Assembly (NCBI GenBank): GCA_001466705.2
Contig: LATX02000176.1
Coordinates: 310,001 to 374,000, forward strand
Reading direction: 5' to 3'
Source of the DNA: Moniliophthora roreri
Taxonomy: Eukaryota; Basidiomycota; Agaricomycetes; Agaricales; Marasmiaceae
DNA: 64,000 nucleotides
Shown: positions 19,419 through 31,567 of the stretch, one piece after another
How positions within the stretch are numbered: the first letter of the stretch is position 1
Layout of the letters: every line of letters starts with the position of its first letter
The notes under the pieces: generated by a model
The model's input: the letters and a program-made list of their open reading frames with translations, nothing else
The model's database searches: none
What the model was told of the DNA's origin: nothing
Program-made: the position numbers and the translations under genes

Positions 19419-20498
19419 TGATATGCATAACTTTTACCTTTTATTTCACATGCAAATAGAGAATATTTTGCACTTTTATGGTTGGAAATGACATATACAA
19501 GAGAATTGAGGACTAGTATGAGCCCTGAGCAGCTAGTCAAAGCAAGTAGTAGAGAAGGATACAAAATATTAGCAGAGTAATGGTTGATAGTAGGCCATAC
19601 AAGAGTACCTGGCCACTGCTAGTATGAAAATAAACAGTGAATCTGAACACAGAGGAGCATTTCAAAACCTGTAGGGAAACACACCACATCACACCTCTCT
19701 ATCAAAAGCATACCAAAGGGAATATTTTAACTTTTAACAATATTTTCAATCCATACCCAACTTGAAGGAAGAATAAAAGCCTTCAATGATAATCAATGAG
19801 AATATTACCGAGAAACAGATATGAAACAGAGAATGACAAATTATCAGCAGGGGATGCTCGAGATACTGATAATCAAATTAGATGAATGAAATAGATGATT
19901 GGTTACCAGAAAGGTGCCTGTATTATGGAAAGCAGAAGACAAAGCTGTATGACAAGAAGATAGCATGGCTGAGCTTACATGTACACTTTAGAGGAGAAAA
20001 TAGAAGCATATTATGTGTCCACAGAGCAGATGACAATAGATGGAGAAGGAAGGAACTGTGCAGAGTAGCATGGAAGTATAATATTTTCAAATGGAGTTGG
20101 AAGGAGAGCCATTTGATAGAGGAAATTGCAAACAATTAGTGTCAGGAGACTGTGCAATCGTCATAGAAAAAGAATAAAAGAGATTATGGCTATGAAGCCT
20201 GACTACAATTGGACACTGACAGAAAAATTACCAAACACAGCTCAGTTTATATAATATTTAGCACCCGACTCAGTTTTATTTGTATGTGTGACAGATATAT
20301 TAGATTATTTATGTTGTAGAGTATATAAGGGGACATGTTTTGTAGGTGGAAGGCAGGAGAGATACTGCCCACTGATTACCAGAGTGTATGACATTGTTGT
20401 TCAGGTAGAAGAGCTACTGGCAATCAGTATTTTTCAACCACTTTGGGCCCTAGCTTATTTAGTTGTGCAAGAGGCACAGGCTAGTTGAGACCTGAGAT
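19070..20498. repeat. Perfect tandem duplication, first copy (likely assembly artefact)
   Basis: 1,429 bp repeated at 20500-21928 with offset 1,430. The two are joined by a single N at 20499, and the translations and bases I compared are the same. It spans the end of C gag and the start of the D LTR, so it has no natural element boundary. Confidence 0.85.
20322..20329 (+). promoter_or_regulatory. TATA box in D LTR
   Basis: TATATAAG in the D LTR, repeated at 21752-21759 through the duplication. Position in mid-LTR suits the U3/R boundary. Confidence 0.4.
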
Positions 20499-20499
20499 N

Positions 20500-21928
20500 A
20501 TGAAGGATGGACCAGGAGAGTTCTGGAAGAACAAGAAAACAGACCTATTACTGGAGAATAACCTGGAAACAGAAGCAGTCACATGGGGAGACTTTGTTGA
20601 AGATTTAAAAGTCTCATTTGAGCTACTGGACACAGTGCTTGAAGCCCAGATGAAGCTTCAAGACCTGAAAATGAAGGAGTGGGCCAACAAATACACCTAT
20701 TATTTCCAGTACCTTGCAAAGCAAACAGGGTACAATGATGCAGCCCAGATCAAAGCCTTCAAACATGGATTACCGAAAGGTCCCATGTTAAAAATCATGA
20801 CTAGGCTGGAAGGAAAGCCTGACACCATCAAGGATTGGATGAATGCAGTGATATGCATAACTTTTACCTTTTATTTCACATGCAAATAGAGAATATTTTG
20901 CACTTTTATGGTTGGAAATGACATATACAAGAGAATTGAGGACTAGTATGAGCCCTGAGCAGCTAGTCAAAGCAAGTAGTAGAGAAGGATACAAAATATT
21001 AGCAGAGTAATGGTTGATAGTAGGCCATACAAGAGTACCTGGCCACTGCTAGTATGAAAATAAACAGTGAATCTGAACACAGAGGAGCATTTCAAAACCT
21101 GTAGGGAAACACACCACATCACACCTCTCTATCAAAAGCATACCAAAGGGAATATTTTAACTTTTAACAATATTTTCAATCCATACCCAACTTGAAGGAA
21201 GAATAAAAGCCTTCAATGATAATCAATGAGAATATTACCGAGAAACAGATATGAAACAGAGAATGACAAATTATCAGCAGGGGATGCTCGAGATACTGAT
21301 AATCAAATTAGATGAATGAAATAGATGATTGGTTACCAGAAAGGTGCCTGTATTATGGAAAGCAGAAGACAAAGCTGTATGACAAGAAGATAGCATGGCT
21401 GAGCTTACATGTACACTTTAGAGGAGAAAATAGAAGCATATTATGTGTCCACAGAGCAGATGACAATAGATGGAGAAGGAAGGAACTGTGCAGAGTAGCA
21501 TGGAAGTATAATATTTTCAAATGGAGTTGGAAGGAGAGCCATTTGATAGAGGAAATTGCAAACAATTAGTGTCAGGAGACTGTGCAATCGTCATAGAAAA
21601 AGAATAAAAGAGATTATGGCTATGAAGCCTGACTACAATTGGACACTGACAGAAAAATTACCAAACACAGCTCAGTTTATATAATATTTAGCACCCGACT
21701 CAGTTTTATTTGTATGTGTGACAGATATATTAGATTATTTATGTTGTAGAGTATATAAGGGGACATGTTTTGTAGGTGGAAGGCAGGAGAGATACTGCCC
21801 ACTGATTACCAGAGTGTATGACATTGTTGTTCAGGTAGAAGAGCTACTGGCAATCAGTATTTTTCAACCACTTTGGGCCCTAGCTTATTTAGTTGTGCAA
21901 GAGGCACAGGCTAGTTGAGACCTGAGAT
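20500..21928. repeat. Perfect tandem duplication, second copy
   Basis: Second copy of 19070-20498, including a truncated repeat of C gag from the middle of a codon block. See the first copy. Confidence 0.85.
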
Positions 21929-22511
21929 TGTATCATAAACCAGAATTATAAATAAAAGCTAGGAAGAGCTTAGTTTTTAATGCAAGAGGTGTGTTTTCTA
22001 ATAAGAATATTGTATCAGTTTACTAAGAGGGTAACTGACATGCATCAGTATAGTCTGGTGTTTCGATGTGAATCAGAGAGGGTTTCAGGCTAGCAGTGTC
22101 TAGAAGATTTGTCCTCTTGAGAAACATTGCAGAACATAGCTAAGAGAGCTATATTCAGGTACAAGAGGTACCTTTATTCTTGCTTAGAAGAAGTTTATTC
22201 TTTGGGCAGTTTCTGGTCAAAAATATATACTAGTATTTGCTTTCAAAGTGATAATAAAACCACATAACCAATAAATATTATACAAAAAGAACACCAATCT
22301 CAATCTGAGAAGTTTTTTGAAGGTGATTATATCTGAACTACTGAGTGAGACATTGAGAATTATTCTTGACGTTGCGGTAACAGTGAACCATGCTGAACCA
22401 ACTCGCAAACAAAACTGAGAATCAACTTATATATACCTTTTTCAGGGGTATTTTGGCACCACAGGCCTTATGTTTTCATAGTAGAGGCATAGGTTTTTGA
22501 GCATCTTCATC

Positions 22512-22529
22512 TGGAGCCCACTGCGAGGG
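22512..22529 (+). promoter_or_regulatory. tRNA-type primer-binding site of element D
   Basis: TGGAGCCCACTGCGAGGG, 2 nt after the LTR. Its complement ends in CCA, as a tRNA 3' end does. The identical 18 bases follow the L LTR at 63823-63840. Which tRNA is not determined. Confidence 0.65.
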
Positions 22530-22664
22530 AGGTTCTAGAGAATATTATCAGTNGATTTCCACAGTCACAAGAGGAATTTATTCTCAGTCCAGCACCTAGA
22601 AGATATAGATTAAAAGCACCATCTAATACACTATTAATACTTACACTGAGAGTCTCCTGAACAG

Positions 22665-24265
22665 ATGGAACAAGACAACAGTTCAAGTTCTAGCTCAGAA
22701 GAAGAAGAATATTTTGAACCAGATGAAGAAGTTACAGAAGATAATACTGTATCAGAACAAACAATAATGGCAGACTTAGCACAGAGAGAAAAGTGGAATA
22801 CACTTACAGATGCAGCAGCCAAAGAAGTACGAAATGAGAAAGTGTTGAAAATATTATCAAAGATAGAAAGATTTGATGAGTTGTGACCTATGACTCTTCA
22901 ACCATGGCTCAAAGATTTTGAGAATGTGATAGACATGGCCCAGGTTCAGGAGGATGTGTCGAAGATCTATCTAGCTATGTTGAAGTTTTCATATGATCTA
23001 AGACAGCAGCTACAAGACAGAAAAGAAGCATTGGGCCACTCATGGAGTGAGTTCAAGAAATTATTATTCAGAGAGTTCCCAGATTCAGTTGATAATGGCC
23101 AAGGATCAATGGTCAGGTTGCAGAAGATTGTAGCAGTATATCAGAAAGCTACAGACTGGGATTTAGAGAAACTTAGAGCATATCATAGGGCATTTAAGCT
23201 GGAAGCAGCTAAATTAATGAGATATCCACCTATGATTTTGAATTTTGAAGCAATAGGCTTTTATTTAGCAGGTTTAGAACCTTCAGTGAGAGAGTCCGAA
23301 TTCGGATGGCTGATTGGTCTCTGAACAAGTTAAATTTGGAAACTGAAGATGGAAGGAGAAGAATGGATCCATGGAAACTTCAGAAAGTCATGGAATAAGC
23401 AGAGATGATTATGAGTGCAAGCTCAGGAGATGTATATATGGGGAGCTGGGGTTCCACCAGTCAACCTAGAAGTAGGAACAGCAATGCTAAGTGCAGCAAT
23501 GCCTTTGTCATATCCATTCCAGCTGCCACCAGTACTTCCTACCATGAATATTACTCCACCATCAAAGCCGGTTTTAGTGAAACAGGAGGAATTGTTTCCA
23601 GATATTCTAGATAAGACTAAGAAAAAGCAGAATTGAGAACTATGGGCATAGCTATGTCAGTAGATGTACATACAGTTTCTATTAAGGCACATGATACAGA
23701 ATTAGCAGCCTTAAAGAAGGGAATGGAAGATGTAAAGACACTTTCCACTGAAGTTAAAGATATAAAGACAACATTAGTAGGCATGCCAGGACAGATTATT
23801 GCTGCAATGGCAGGTCAGACTAATAGACCATGTGATAGAAATAATAATAATATGGTCAGAGGAAAACCAGGACAGCCAATGATTGGCAGAAGAAAATATT
23901 TATGTTTCTACTGCAATGAAGATGGTCATAGGCTCAGAGATTGTCCTTACCAAAGAGAAATGATACAGAAAGAATGGATTATTTGGAATAATGGTGCAGG
24001 AAAATATACATTGAGAGATGGCACTGGATTTTCAAAGGTCAAACCTGGAGAGAAACTCAAAGATAGAGTAGCAGAATATGTAAAGCAACAAGGATGGGAT
24101 AGAATTGTGCATCTAGATGCTCATTTGTTTATGGAAGTGGAAGAAGAACCAGTGGTTTATCAGGCAGCAGTAGTTCAACCTCAGAGGGAGATGGACTTGG
24201 ATATGTTAGCAACGTTGTTGGCAGAAAAAATGAAGCCTGCAACTGATGTGCAGTCAAAAAACTAG
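22665..24265 (+). pseudogene. Gag of element D
   Basis: ATG 22665 starts a Ser/Glu-rich N-terminus (MEQDNSSSSSSEEEEYFEP). The frame meets TGA at 22884, continues in phase 22890-23324, then shifts twice (near 23300 and 23630). Capsid-like helices lie at 22890-23320. The CCHC knuckle CFYCNEDGHRLRDC (CX2CX4HX4C) lies around 23909-23950, followed by a block IQKEWIIWNNGAGKYTLRDG. This is a different gypsy lineage from A/B/E, with larger gaps between domains. An N at 22553 lies between primer site and gag. Confidence 0.78.
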
Positions 24266-24391
24266 CAGACCCAAGGATGGGGCTGGTTAATTCAAGAATA
24301 GCCAATAATAGTGCCCCTGAGGGTAACCCAAAGAGATTGATGCCACAAATTGAAATACCTAGAATGAAACAATCAGAAAAGAAAAAGTATA

Positions 24392-25603
24392 TTGACCCAA
24401 TGGCTGATACATTGGAAACTGATAGGTCAACTATCAATACTAGAGAAAATAATGATAGAGTACAAAAAGACAGTGAGGTTTAACGAGCCAGCTAAAGAAG
24501 AAAGACCGTTTGATAAGGTAGAGCCAATAGAAAGGGCTCCCCTACCTAAAAATCAGGTGATAGAAAGAGGAACTTCACATTTGAAGCACTCAGGACAAAA
24601 GAATACAGAGATACTAGCAAAAAGAGATAATTTGTTTGATTTGACAATGACGACAGTTGAAGAAGGAATACTAGATAAATATTTAAAGTTGGAAGTGAAT
24701 ATACTGTTGGGAGAAATGTTGAAAATTTCACCAGCAGTAAGGAAACTTTTGGCTAGAAAATCCAGATTTAGAAATATTAAGCAGAGATCAACAAAAGAGT
24801 TTTATGAACAGTTACCCAGAGCACAAGCATTAGCCTTGAGCAATGAAGTACTGGAGGATCTGGATAAAGCTGATTTTGTGATTGATGTTGAGAGTATTGT
24901 TGAAGCAGATGAAGAATTAGCACAGTCCTTTTTGGAAGTTCTGGAAGTAGAACAGAATGGAATGCCAGCAGGAACTGTAGTGCAAAGAGATGTAATAGAC
25001 ACATATTTGAATGATATATTAGAAGACCAGAGAAATAAAGTGATTATAGTAGCATCACAATCTGAGAACCTGAGGTGTGTTTATGTTAGATTGAATGGAC
25101 ACCCAGATGAGATTGAAGGGATTTTAGACCCAGGCTCTATGATCCTTTGTATAGATAAGAAAGAAGCAGTAGGAAGAGGGATTACATGGGATCCTTCTAC
25201 TTGCACACATATGCAGAGTGCAAATGGTAGCTTGCAGAAGACACTGGGGCTAGCCAGGAATAAGCTAATACAGATTGGAGATTTAGAGTTGAGAGCACAA
25301 CTTCATGTGTTGGAGAAAGCACTGTATCAGTTACTGATAGGGAGACTGTTTGAGTCCCTAACCAGTATGGAAATGAAAGCATATCCAGATGGGAGGTTAG
25401 ACTTAATGTTGATGTGCCCAAACACAGGCAAGAAGTTAATCTGCAGAACTTATCCCAGAGGACAAGGGATAAAGGTAGAACAATTGAATGATGAGCCAGA
25501 ATTGAGGTCCACAGAAAGAGACACACATGTTGGCCCACCTAAAGAAGAAATAAATGAAGACATTGAGATTACAAGTTTTCAAGAAACCTTGAGGAACTGT
25601 TAG
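24392..25603 (+). pseudogene. Protease-containing linker of element D
   Basis: A 403-codon open frame. The N-terminal half is acidic linker (LLGEMLKISPAVRKLL). The retropepsin-like core is at about 25075-25420: VRLNGHPDEIEGILDPGSM, where the usual D-T/S-G is D-P-G, then GLARNKLIQIGDLELRAQLHVLE and LLIGRLF. Thr to Pro next to the catalytic Asp would probably inactivate it. The opening ATG overlaps another reading frame, so the true start is uncertain. Confidence 0.72.
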
Positions 25604-25605
25604 AC

Positions 25606-27246
25606 AAACAGAGAGAGGTAGCTTTAATATTTAAGATAGATGAAAATGGAGAATGCATAATAGAAAGATATGCTATGCCAACTAAGAATATTTTTGAAAA
25701 TGAAGAACTAGTGAATGCATTTGCACAGGCAGCAAGAAATGAGCCAGAGGGACAAATGCTAATAGAAGAAAAACTGGATGAATTGATAAAACAGAGCATG
25801 ACCCACTTGGAAGGAAAAGCTTTCCAATGTGTGGTAGATCAAGTGAATGAAATATTAAGAGAACAGTCCAAGGGCAAGGATTGGTACAAAGAATATCTAT
25901 ATGAAAAGAATGACTGGCTGCCTACAGTGAAGATGTTTGATGTAATACAAACTAGAGATGAAGCATTGAGTGATATATATGATGTATTTGGAAAGTACAA
26001 GCCAGTAGATAAGAAAGTTCACCCAGTAAAGGCAATATTACCACAGGAATTTCATGTTAAGAGACAGATTCTTGGGGATCCATTAGAAGGAATGCCCATA
26101 CTTCCAGTACATCCACCAGAATTCACACCTGGAGAAAGATATACTCAAGAAAGAAAGGATATTATTGATAAGAACCACCCAGAGGGATTTCTATGGTTAG
26201 AAGAGAGAAAACTATTACATGAATTGATGAAATTACAAGAGATGGCATTTGCATGGAATGCAGCAGAGGGAGGAAATTTTAGAACAGATTTCTTTCCACC
26301 AGTAAAGTTCCCAGTGTTACCACATGTGCCATGGGTAGAGAGAAATATTCCCATTCCACCAGATATATACAAGGAGGTTTGTGGAATAATAAAAGACAAG
26401 ATAGATGCAAAAGTTTATGAACCATCTAGTTCGTCATATTGATCAAAGTGGTTCTGCATATTAAAGAAAGATGGAAAAAGTTTGAGAATAGTGCATAGCT
26501 TGGAGCCATTGAACAAAGTTATGATTCAGTATTCAGGCATACCACCTGCAACAGCTGAAGTAGCAAGTCATTTCTCTGGCAGAGCATGCATAGGACTCTT
26601 AGACATATGGGTTGGATATGATGAAAGATTAATAGATGAAGAATCAAGAGATTTAATGACATTTCAGACACTGTTTGGACCATATAGATTGGTAAAGTTA
26701 CCAATGGGATGGACCAATTCGGTACCAATATTTCATGATGATGTTTGTTATATATTTAGAGATGAGATACTGGAGATTACAATGCTATACATGGATAATG
26801 TATTGGCAAGAGGACCAGCATCTCAATACAGATTAGAAGATGGAAGTTATGAAACCATACCAGAGAACCCAGGAATTAGAAGATTTGTATGGGAACATAT
26901 GAATAATATGAACAGATTGATGCAGAGACTGAAATATGTTGGAGGAACATTTTCAGAGCCTAAGGCATTTATATGTTTAGAGAGGGGTGTGGTATTAGGT
27001 TTTCAAGTTGGACCAGAGGGTCAAGAGATAAATGAGAAATTTGCGAAAGTAGTATTGGACTGAGATTCAAATACTTTTGAATCAAAGACAGATGTAAAGT
27101 CATTATTGGGTACCACAGTACAGATGTGTACTTTTATTAAGGATTATGCAAAGATAACAAGACCATTGAATAAGATAACTGGAGCAAATGCAATCTTCCA
27201 GATGGGAGAAGAAGAGAAGCAAGCAGTTAGAAATCTGCAAGAAGCT
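25606..27246 (+). pseudogene. Reverse transcriptase of element D, truncated
   Basis: Frame from about 25675. VHPVKAILPQEFHVKRQI and TPGERYTQERKDI are N-terminal linkers. RT fingers are VPWVERNIPIPPDIYKE, a TGA at 26440, then KWFCILKKDGKSLRIVHSL. The palm first Asp is in CIGLLDIWVGYDERL, then FGPYRLVKLPMGWTNS. The catalytic box is YMDN (26788-26799) instead of YxDD. IPENPGIRRFVWEHMNNMN is a lineage signature also seen in element H. TGA at 27061. The frame stops where an E-type LTR copy begins at 27250 (first copy of the assembly duplication). Confidence 0.85.
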
Positions 27247-27642
27247 ATTTGTTACATTACTTGCACAGCAATGACAACAACTTCTAACACCATAAGACTT
27301 AGTAATGTCAGGGGTTCAAAGGTTCAAGTTTAAGTTCGCTCAGATAAACTGAGGTTCAGAAGAGATTGTTTGTTGCTTTTGGACACAAGTTAATAGATTA
27401 ACTAGGTCAAGCTGAAGAGCCTTGACCATGTTCTAACTACTCTTTATACATCCTTTGTATCTACTCGTTTGTATGATATAGAATGCATTAGAAAGTAGTA
27501 GAAAGAGATTACTAATAAATAAAGAAAGATAGAGAACATGATAGAAGGAAAAGATGATGTCATGTCATCATCATAGTGTTATCATAGAAGAATCGAGATG
27601 GAAATTGGTAGAAGTCAATAGAAAGGATAAAAGATACTAAAA
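26537..27642. repeat. Second perfect tandem duplication, first copy (likely assembly artefact)
   Basis: 1,106 bp repeated at 27644-28749 (offset 1,107), joined by an N at 27643. It covers D RT plus the first part of the E LTR, so the single D-E junction appears twice (about 27250 and 28357). Confidence 0.85.
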
Positions 27643-27643
27643 N

Positions 27644-28749
27644 GCATACCACCTGCAACAGCTGAAGTAGCAAGTCATTTCTCTGGCAGAGCATGCATAG
27701 GACTCTTAGACATATGGGTTGGATATGATGAAAGATTAATAGATGAAGAATCAAGAGATTTAATGACATTTCAGACACTGTTTGGACCATATAGATTGGT
27801 AAAGTTACCAATGGGATGGACCAATTCGGTACCAATATTTCATGATGATGTTTGTTATATATTTAGAGATGAGATACTGGAGATTACAATGCTATACATG
27901 GATAATGTATTGGCAAGAGGACCAGCATCTCAATACAGATTAGAAGATGGAAGTTATGAAACCATACCAGAGAACCCAGGAATTAGAAGATTTGTATGGG
28001 AACATATGAATAATATGAACAGATTGATGCAGAGACTGAAATATGTTGGAGGAACATTTTCAGAGCCTAAGGCATTTATATGTTTAGAGAGGGGTGTGGT
28101 ATTAGGTTTTCAAGTTGGACCAGAGGGTCAAGAGATAAATGAGAAATTTGCGAAAGTAGTATTGGACTGAGATTCAAATACTTTTGAATCAAAGACAGAT
28201 GTAAAGTCATTATTGGGTACCACAGTACAGATGTGTACTTTTATTAAGGATTATGCAAAGATAACAAGACCATTGAATAAGATAACTGGAGCAAATGCAA
28301 TCTTCCAGATGGGAGAAGAAGAGAAGCAAGCAGTTAGAAATCTGCAAGAAGCTATTTGTTACATTACTTGCACAGCAATGACAACAACTTCTAACACCAT
28401 AAGACTTAGTAATGTCAGGGGTTCAAAGGTTCAAGTTTAAGTTCGCTCAGATAAACTGAGGTTCAGAAGAGATTGTTTGTTGCTTTTGGACACAAGTTAA
28501 TAGATTAACTAGGTCAAGCTGAAGAGCCTTGACCATGTTCTAACTACTCTTTATACATCCTTTGTATCTACTCGTTTGTATGATATAGAATGCATTAGAA
28601 AGTAGTAGAAAGAGATTACTAATAAATAAAGAAAGATAGAGAACATGATAGAAGGAAAAGATGATGTCATGTCATCATCATAGTGTTATCATAGAAGAAT
28701 CGAGATGGAAATTGGTAGAAGTCAATAGAAAGGATAAAAGATACTAAAA
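27644..28749. repeat. Second perfect tandem duplication, second copy
   Basis: Repeat of 26537-27642, continuing into the full-length E LTR. Confidence 0.85.
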
Positions 28750-28890
28750 GGGGAACTGGGAATGTGGAGTTGTCCAGATGTTAAAAAGAAGCATAGGGAT
28801 GGGCATTAAGATACCCAGTTAGTATTACACAATGTAAAAAGAAAAGGAAAGGGAAAAAGTGTATGGAGTGTCTGTTGAAAGATTGTAACA
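28357..28890 (-). repeat. 3' LTR of gypsy element E
   Basis: 534 bp, tgttac...gtaaca on the plus strand, inserted in D RT after ctatt (28352-28356). The self-primer block is present (plus-strand aggtcaagctga near 28510). The plus-strand ttacccctag at 28891 is the polypurine border, equivalent to that of B. The other LTR of E is missing, so a target duplication cannot be checked. Confidence 0.8.
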
Positions 28891-28899
28891 TTACCCCTA

Positions 28900-29099
28900 G
28901 TTTAGGCATGAGTCTCTGCACTCGCTGATTCCAACAACCTGTTCAAAACTGCCTGTCTCATCGCCTGATTTGTCAGCCATTGAAAAACCCTCGGTCCTTC
29001 CGCTTCTCCTAGATCCACAGTAAACCTGTTGGCTGATGGAGGTCCTTCTTCTCTCCTTTCAGGATTCTCTGTCTCTGTAGATCTCGTCATCCCATTCAA
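28900..29099 (-). other. E segment between ORF3 and LTR
   Basis: About 200 nt, matching in place the 150 nt of A (11066-11215) and 227 nt of B (11880-12106). A 65-codon frame (MNGMTRSTETENPERREE) is open here but I see no homologue in A or B. Confidence 0.35.
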
Positions 29100-30299
29100 G
29101 ATCTTGGATCATTGAGAGTAGTCAAATTGTAGCCGGGATCATATCGATGCAAAGTTCTTCGAGACCTCCTGACGTTACCACAGCTTCCAGGGAGATGCCC
29201 AGATGCAGCATCATCACAGATTGGGCAATGGTAATCTGGACAGTTGACAGAGCAGTGGTCCACCAATTTACACACAGGGCATGAAGTGCATTGAATGCCT
29301 CTTCCATCTATTCTATGATAGGTGGCATAGGAGTTTCTAATCTGTTGTTTAGAGGTGAGGTTCTGTCTTCTGGTTCTTTGTCCTTGACATCCCAAACTGA
29401 CTCTGTATGGTCATCCTGTGTTCTTGTTAAGTGGAATAATGGGGGAAGGGGGCTCATTGGGGATGGTGCTCTGGATTGGTGGGAAGAGTCTTGCTGCAGC
29501 AAAGACAGTTGGAGAAGGATTTGTAGAGGTGTTGGTGTTCAGGAGTGTGTCAATTCTTGGTGGTGACATTGCGGGGGGAGTTGAAGGGGAGGTGACATCA
29601 GGGAATAGTCGTGCTCATTCAGTGCAGTTGGAGATGGAAGAATCTCTGGAAGGGGTTCAATTGTTCTGCTTGATGGTGTCTGGGGCTGGGGGGTATATGA
29701 GTGTTTGTAGGTCATTATTGGAAGAGGAGGGGACTGGTGCTCTGGAATTGGCCTCAGCATCTCCCATATGTGTGCTTGCATTGGCCTCGGCGAGAGCACG
29801 TAGCCATTGTCTTCGCTCGAGGAGGAATTGTCTTCAAGCAACAACAATCACTCTTCTAAGTCTCTGTCAGTGTCTTCAGACTGCATGGTTCGTTGGAGTT
29901 GAGTTCATCCTCTGTAGGAAAGGGTTCCTCTGTATCTGTAGTAGGAGTTTCTATATGAAGTGGTAAGTTCTCTACGTCAAGAACAGGTACTGGTACCATC
30001 ATAGGCTCTTGTAGTTGGATACAATCATCTCCTTCTGTCATCACATCTACAAAAATTCCAGCTTGTCTGTCCAATCTTGCCAGAGTCTTGTTCATAGTGT
30101 GTTGATGGCTTCAGAGGAAAATGAGACTGCCATACAGCGCTTGAAGGCGTTCATTGTGTTGGACTGCATTCGAAATCTGTTCATCATAGTGTTCTGAGTT
30201 AATGAGGAAAAGAAGTTCAAAGGCAGAGGGATGGAATAGTCTGGTGTGAGTGACTTCGTTTGAGTAGATGGCAGTTGGTTGAGATGAGCTGGATGACAT
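29096..30299 (-). pseudogene. ORF3 of element E, decayed
   Basis: Best start is ATG 30299 (MSSSSSQPT, as in A and B), 20 nt after the pol stop; a Met at 30338 in the same frame overlaps pol. N-terminal block THTRLFHPSAFELLFLINS matches A ORF3 residue by residue in its core. The middle has stops and shifts. The paired knuckles are intact at 29180-29281: CPVCKLVDHCSVNC, PDYH, CPICDDAASGHLPGSC, with the same spacing as A. The tail carries RRSRRTLHRYDPGYN and ends at 29096. Its presence in a third, diverged element shows ORF3 is a real component of this group. Confidence 0.7.
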
Positions 30300-30319
30300 T
30301 GTAAGATGTGGATGAGGGA

Positions 30320-30839
30320 TTAGAGAAGGTTGTGCCATATTTGATATTCAAGATACAACTCCATCAAATGTTTGAGTCCGCTTGGTCTCAACCATTGATT
30401 ATGTGATGAATCATACCCTTTCCATGACACAAGGTAATGCGTTGGCTTCTGGACTTTTCCTTTCTTCTTTCCTTTCAGCTTGTGACCTATAATCACTTCG
30501 ACTTCAAACCCTTCTTGTCTCTCAACTATGTCTGGTGGAGGTTCTAGAAAATTCAGTCTGTGGATCTCATTTTCTTTGAACGGGGTGAGGAGGCCAGCAT
30601 GGAAAATGGAGTGAATTCTCCATTGAAACAGAAGTTTTAGCTTGTACATCACTGGTCCTAAGACTTCCTCTATTTTGAAGGGTTCTTCTCATTTTGGGGA
30701 CAGTTTCGGAGAAGGGTATCCAAGCGACAAATTCTTTCCTTCTAGCCAGACCTTTTGACCCTTTTCAAATTTGTCAAACTTCCTTCCGCTTCTTTCTTTC
30801 ATTCTTCTAGCCACTATATCTAATAGGGCAGAGGTCTCT
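30320..30839 (-). pseudogene. Integrase C-terminus and chromodomain of element E
   Basis: 30652-30320 is open: MMYKLKLLFQWRIHSIFHAGLLTPF, then chromodomain FEVEVIIGHKLKGKK...HYLVSWKGYDSSHNQWLRP. The aromatic and Trp positions of the chromodomain are kept. 30839-30660 holds the link to the integrase, cut by MITE 2. Confidence 0.85.
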
Positions 30840-31564
30840 CACTATGTATGAGGTGTTCTTTTAACATGGTTTTCTGATTGAGAAAACACTTAATCTTCTT
30901 ACAATGAAGATTTTTAAAAAAGCATTTATAAATTCTAAATTTTAATTGTGTCCCCTCAACAAGAATATGTCTGGAGGATGCTAAATTTTCAACAACAAAA
31001 GATATAGAATCTTCAAATGCTGAGAATTAATAGACAATACAATATATTAGAATGATTTCCATGCTGAGAAAACATTAAATTTTCTCTGGTTGAAAATGCT
31101 CAGAAAATGCTGATAAGATAAGATAAAAATTTCAAATCTTCTATTGTAGGAAAGTCAGAGAAAACACCTGGAAAACACTAGGAAAATAGTAGGAAAATCA
31201 TATGGAAACACTATATCTTACAGCAGTTTTTAGATAGTTTTCATATAATTTTCCTCTTGTATTTAACCTGTTTTTCTTGATATAAAATTCAAAATTTCAT
31301 ATCTATTTTCTGAATGTTTTCTCACTATTTTATAAGGCAGAAAATCTAGTATATTTGTAATTAGAAAACTAAAGGATAATTTTATAATTCCATTATTAAA
31401 AAACACAGACTTTTCTGGAAATTAAAATACAGAATATGCTTGCTGTTTTCAGTGTGTGATGATAGCTTGAAACTAATAGAATTTTCTGAATGTTGTCTGA
31501 AAGTGAATATATAGCAGTATTCTGAGTGTATTTCTAGCATAAAAAGAACACCTTGTATGTAGTG
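30840..31564. mobile_element. CACTA-type MITE, copy 2
   Basis: 725 bp, ends CACTATGTATGAGGTG and its inverse ending TGTAGTG. 3-bp duplication tct at 30837-30839 and 31565-31567. Strongly similar inside to copies 1 and 3. Non-coding. Inserted in E integrase. Confidence 0.9.
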
Positions 31565-31567
31565 TCT

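Larger units (their letters stand above)
19419..22509 (+). repeat. 5' LTR of gypsy element D (contains the assembly duplication)
   Basis: Begins TGATATGCATAA and ends GAGCATCTTCA. Length is 3,091 bp as given, or about 1,661 bp once the duplication is removed. Both ends are confirmed by other copies: the start recurs at 58051, and the end recurs inverted at 55725. A tRNA-type primer site follows. No protein is recognised inside. Confidence 0.8.

Noticed and set aside
19882..20139. 85-codon frame inside the D LTR
   Set aside because: The diverged D LTR copy at 58051 has stops or other frames in the corresponding place, so the frame is not conserved.
20499..20499. True tandem duplication of C gag and D LTR
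   Set aside because: Apparent identity and the single N at the join argue for an assembly artefact.
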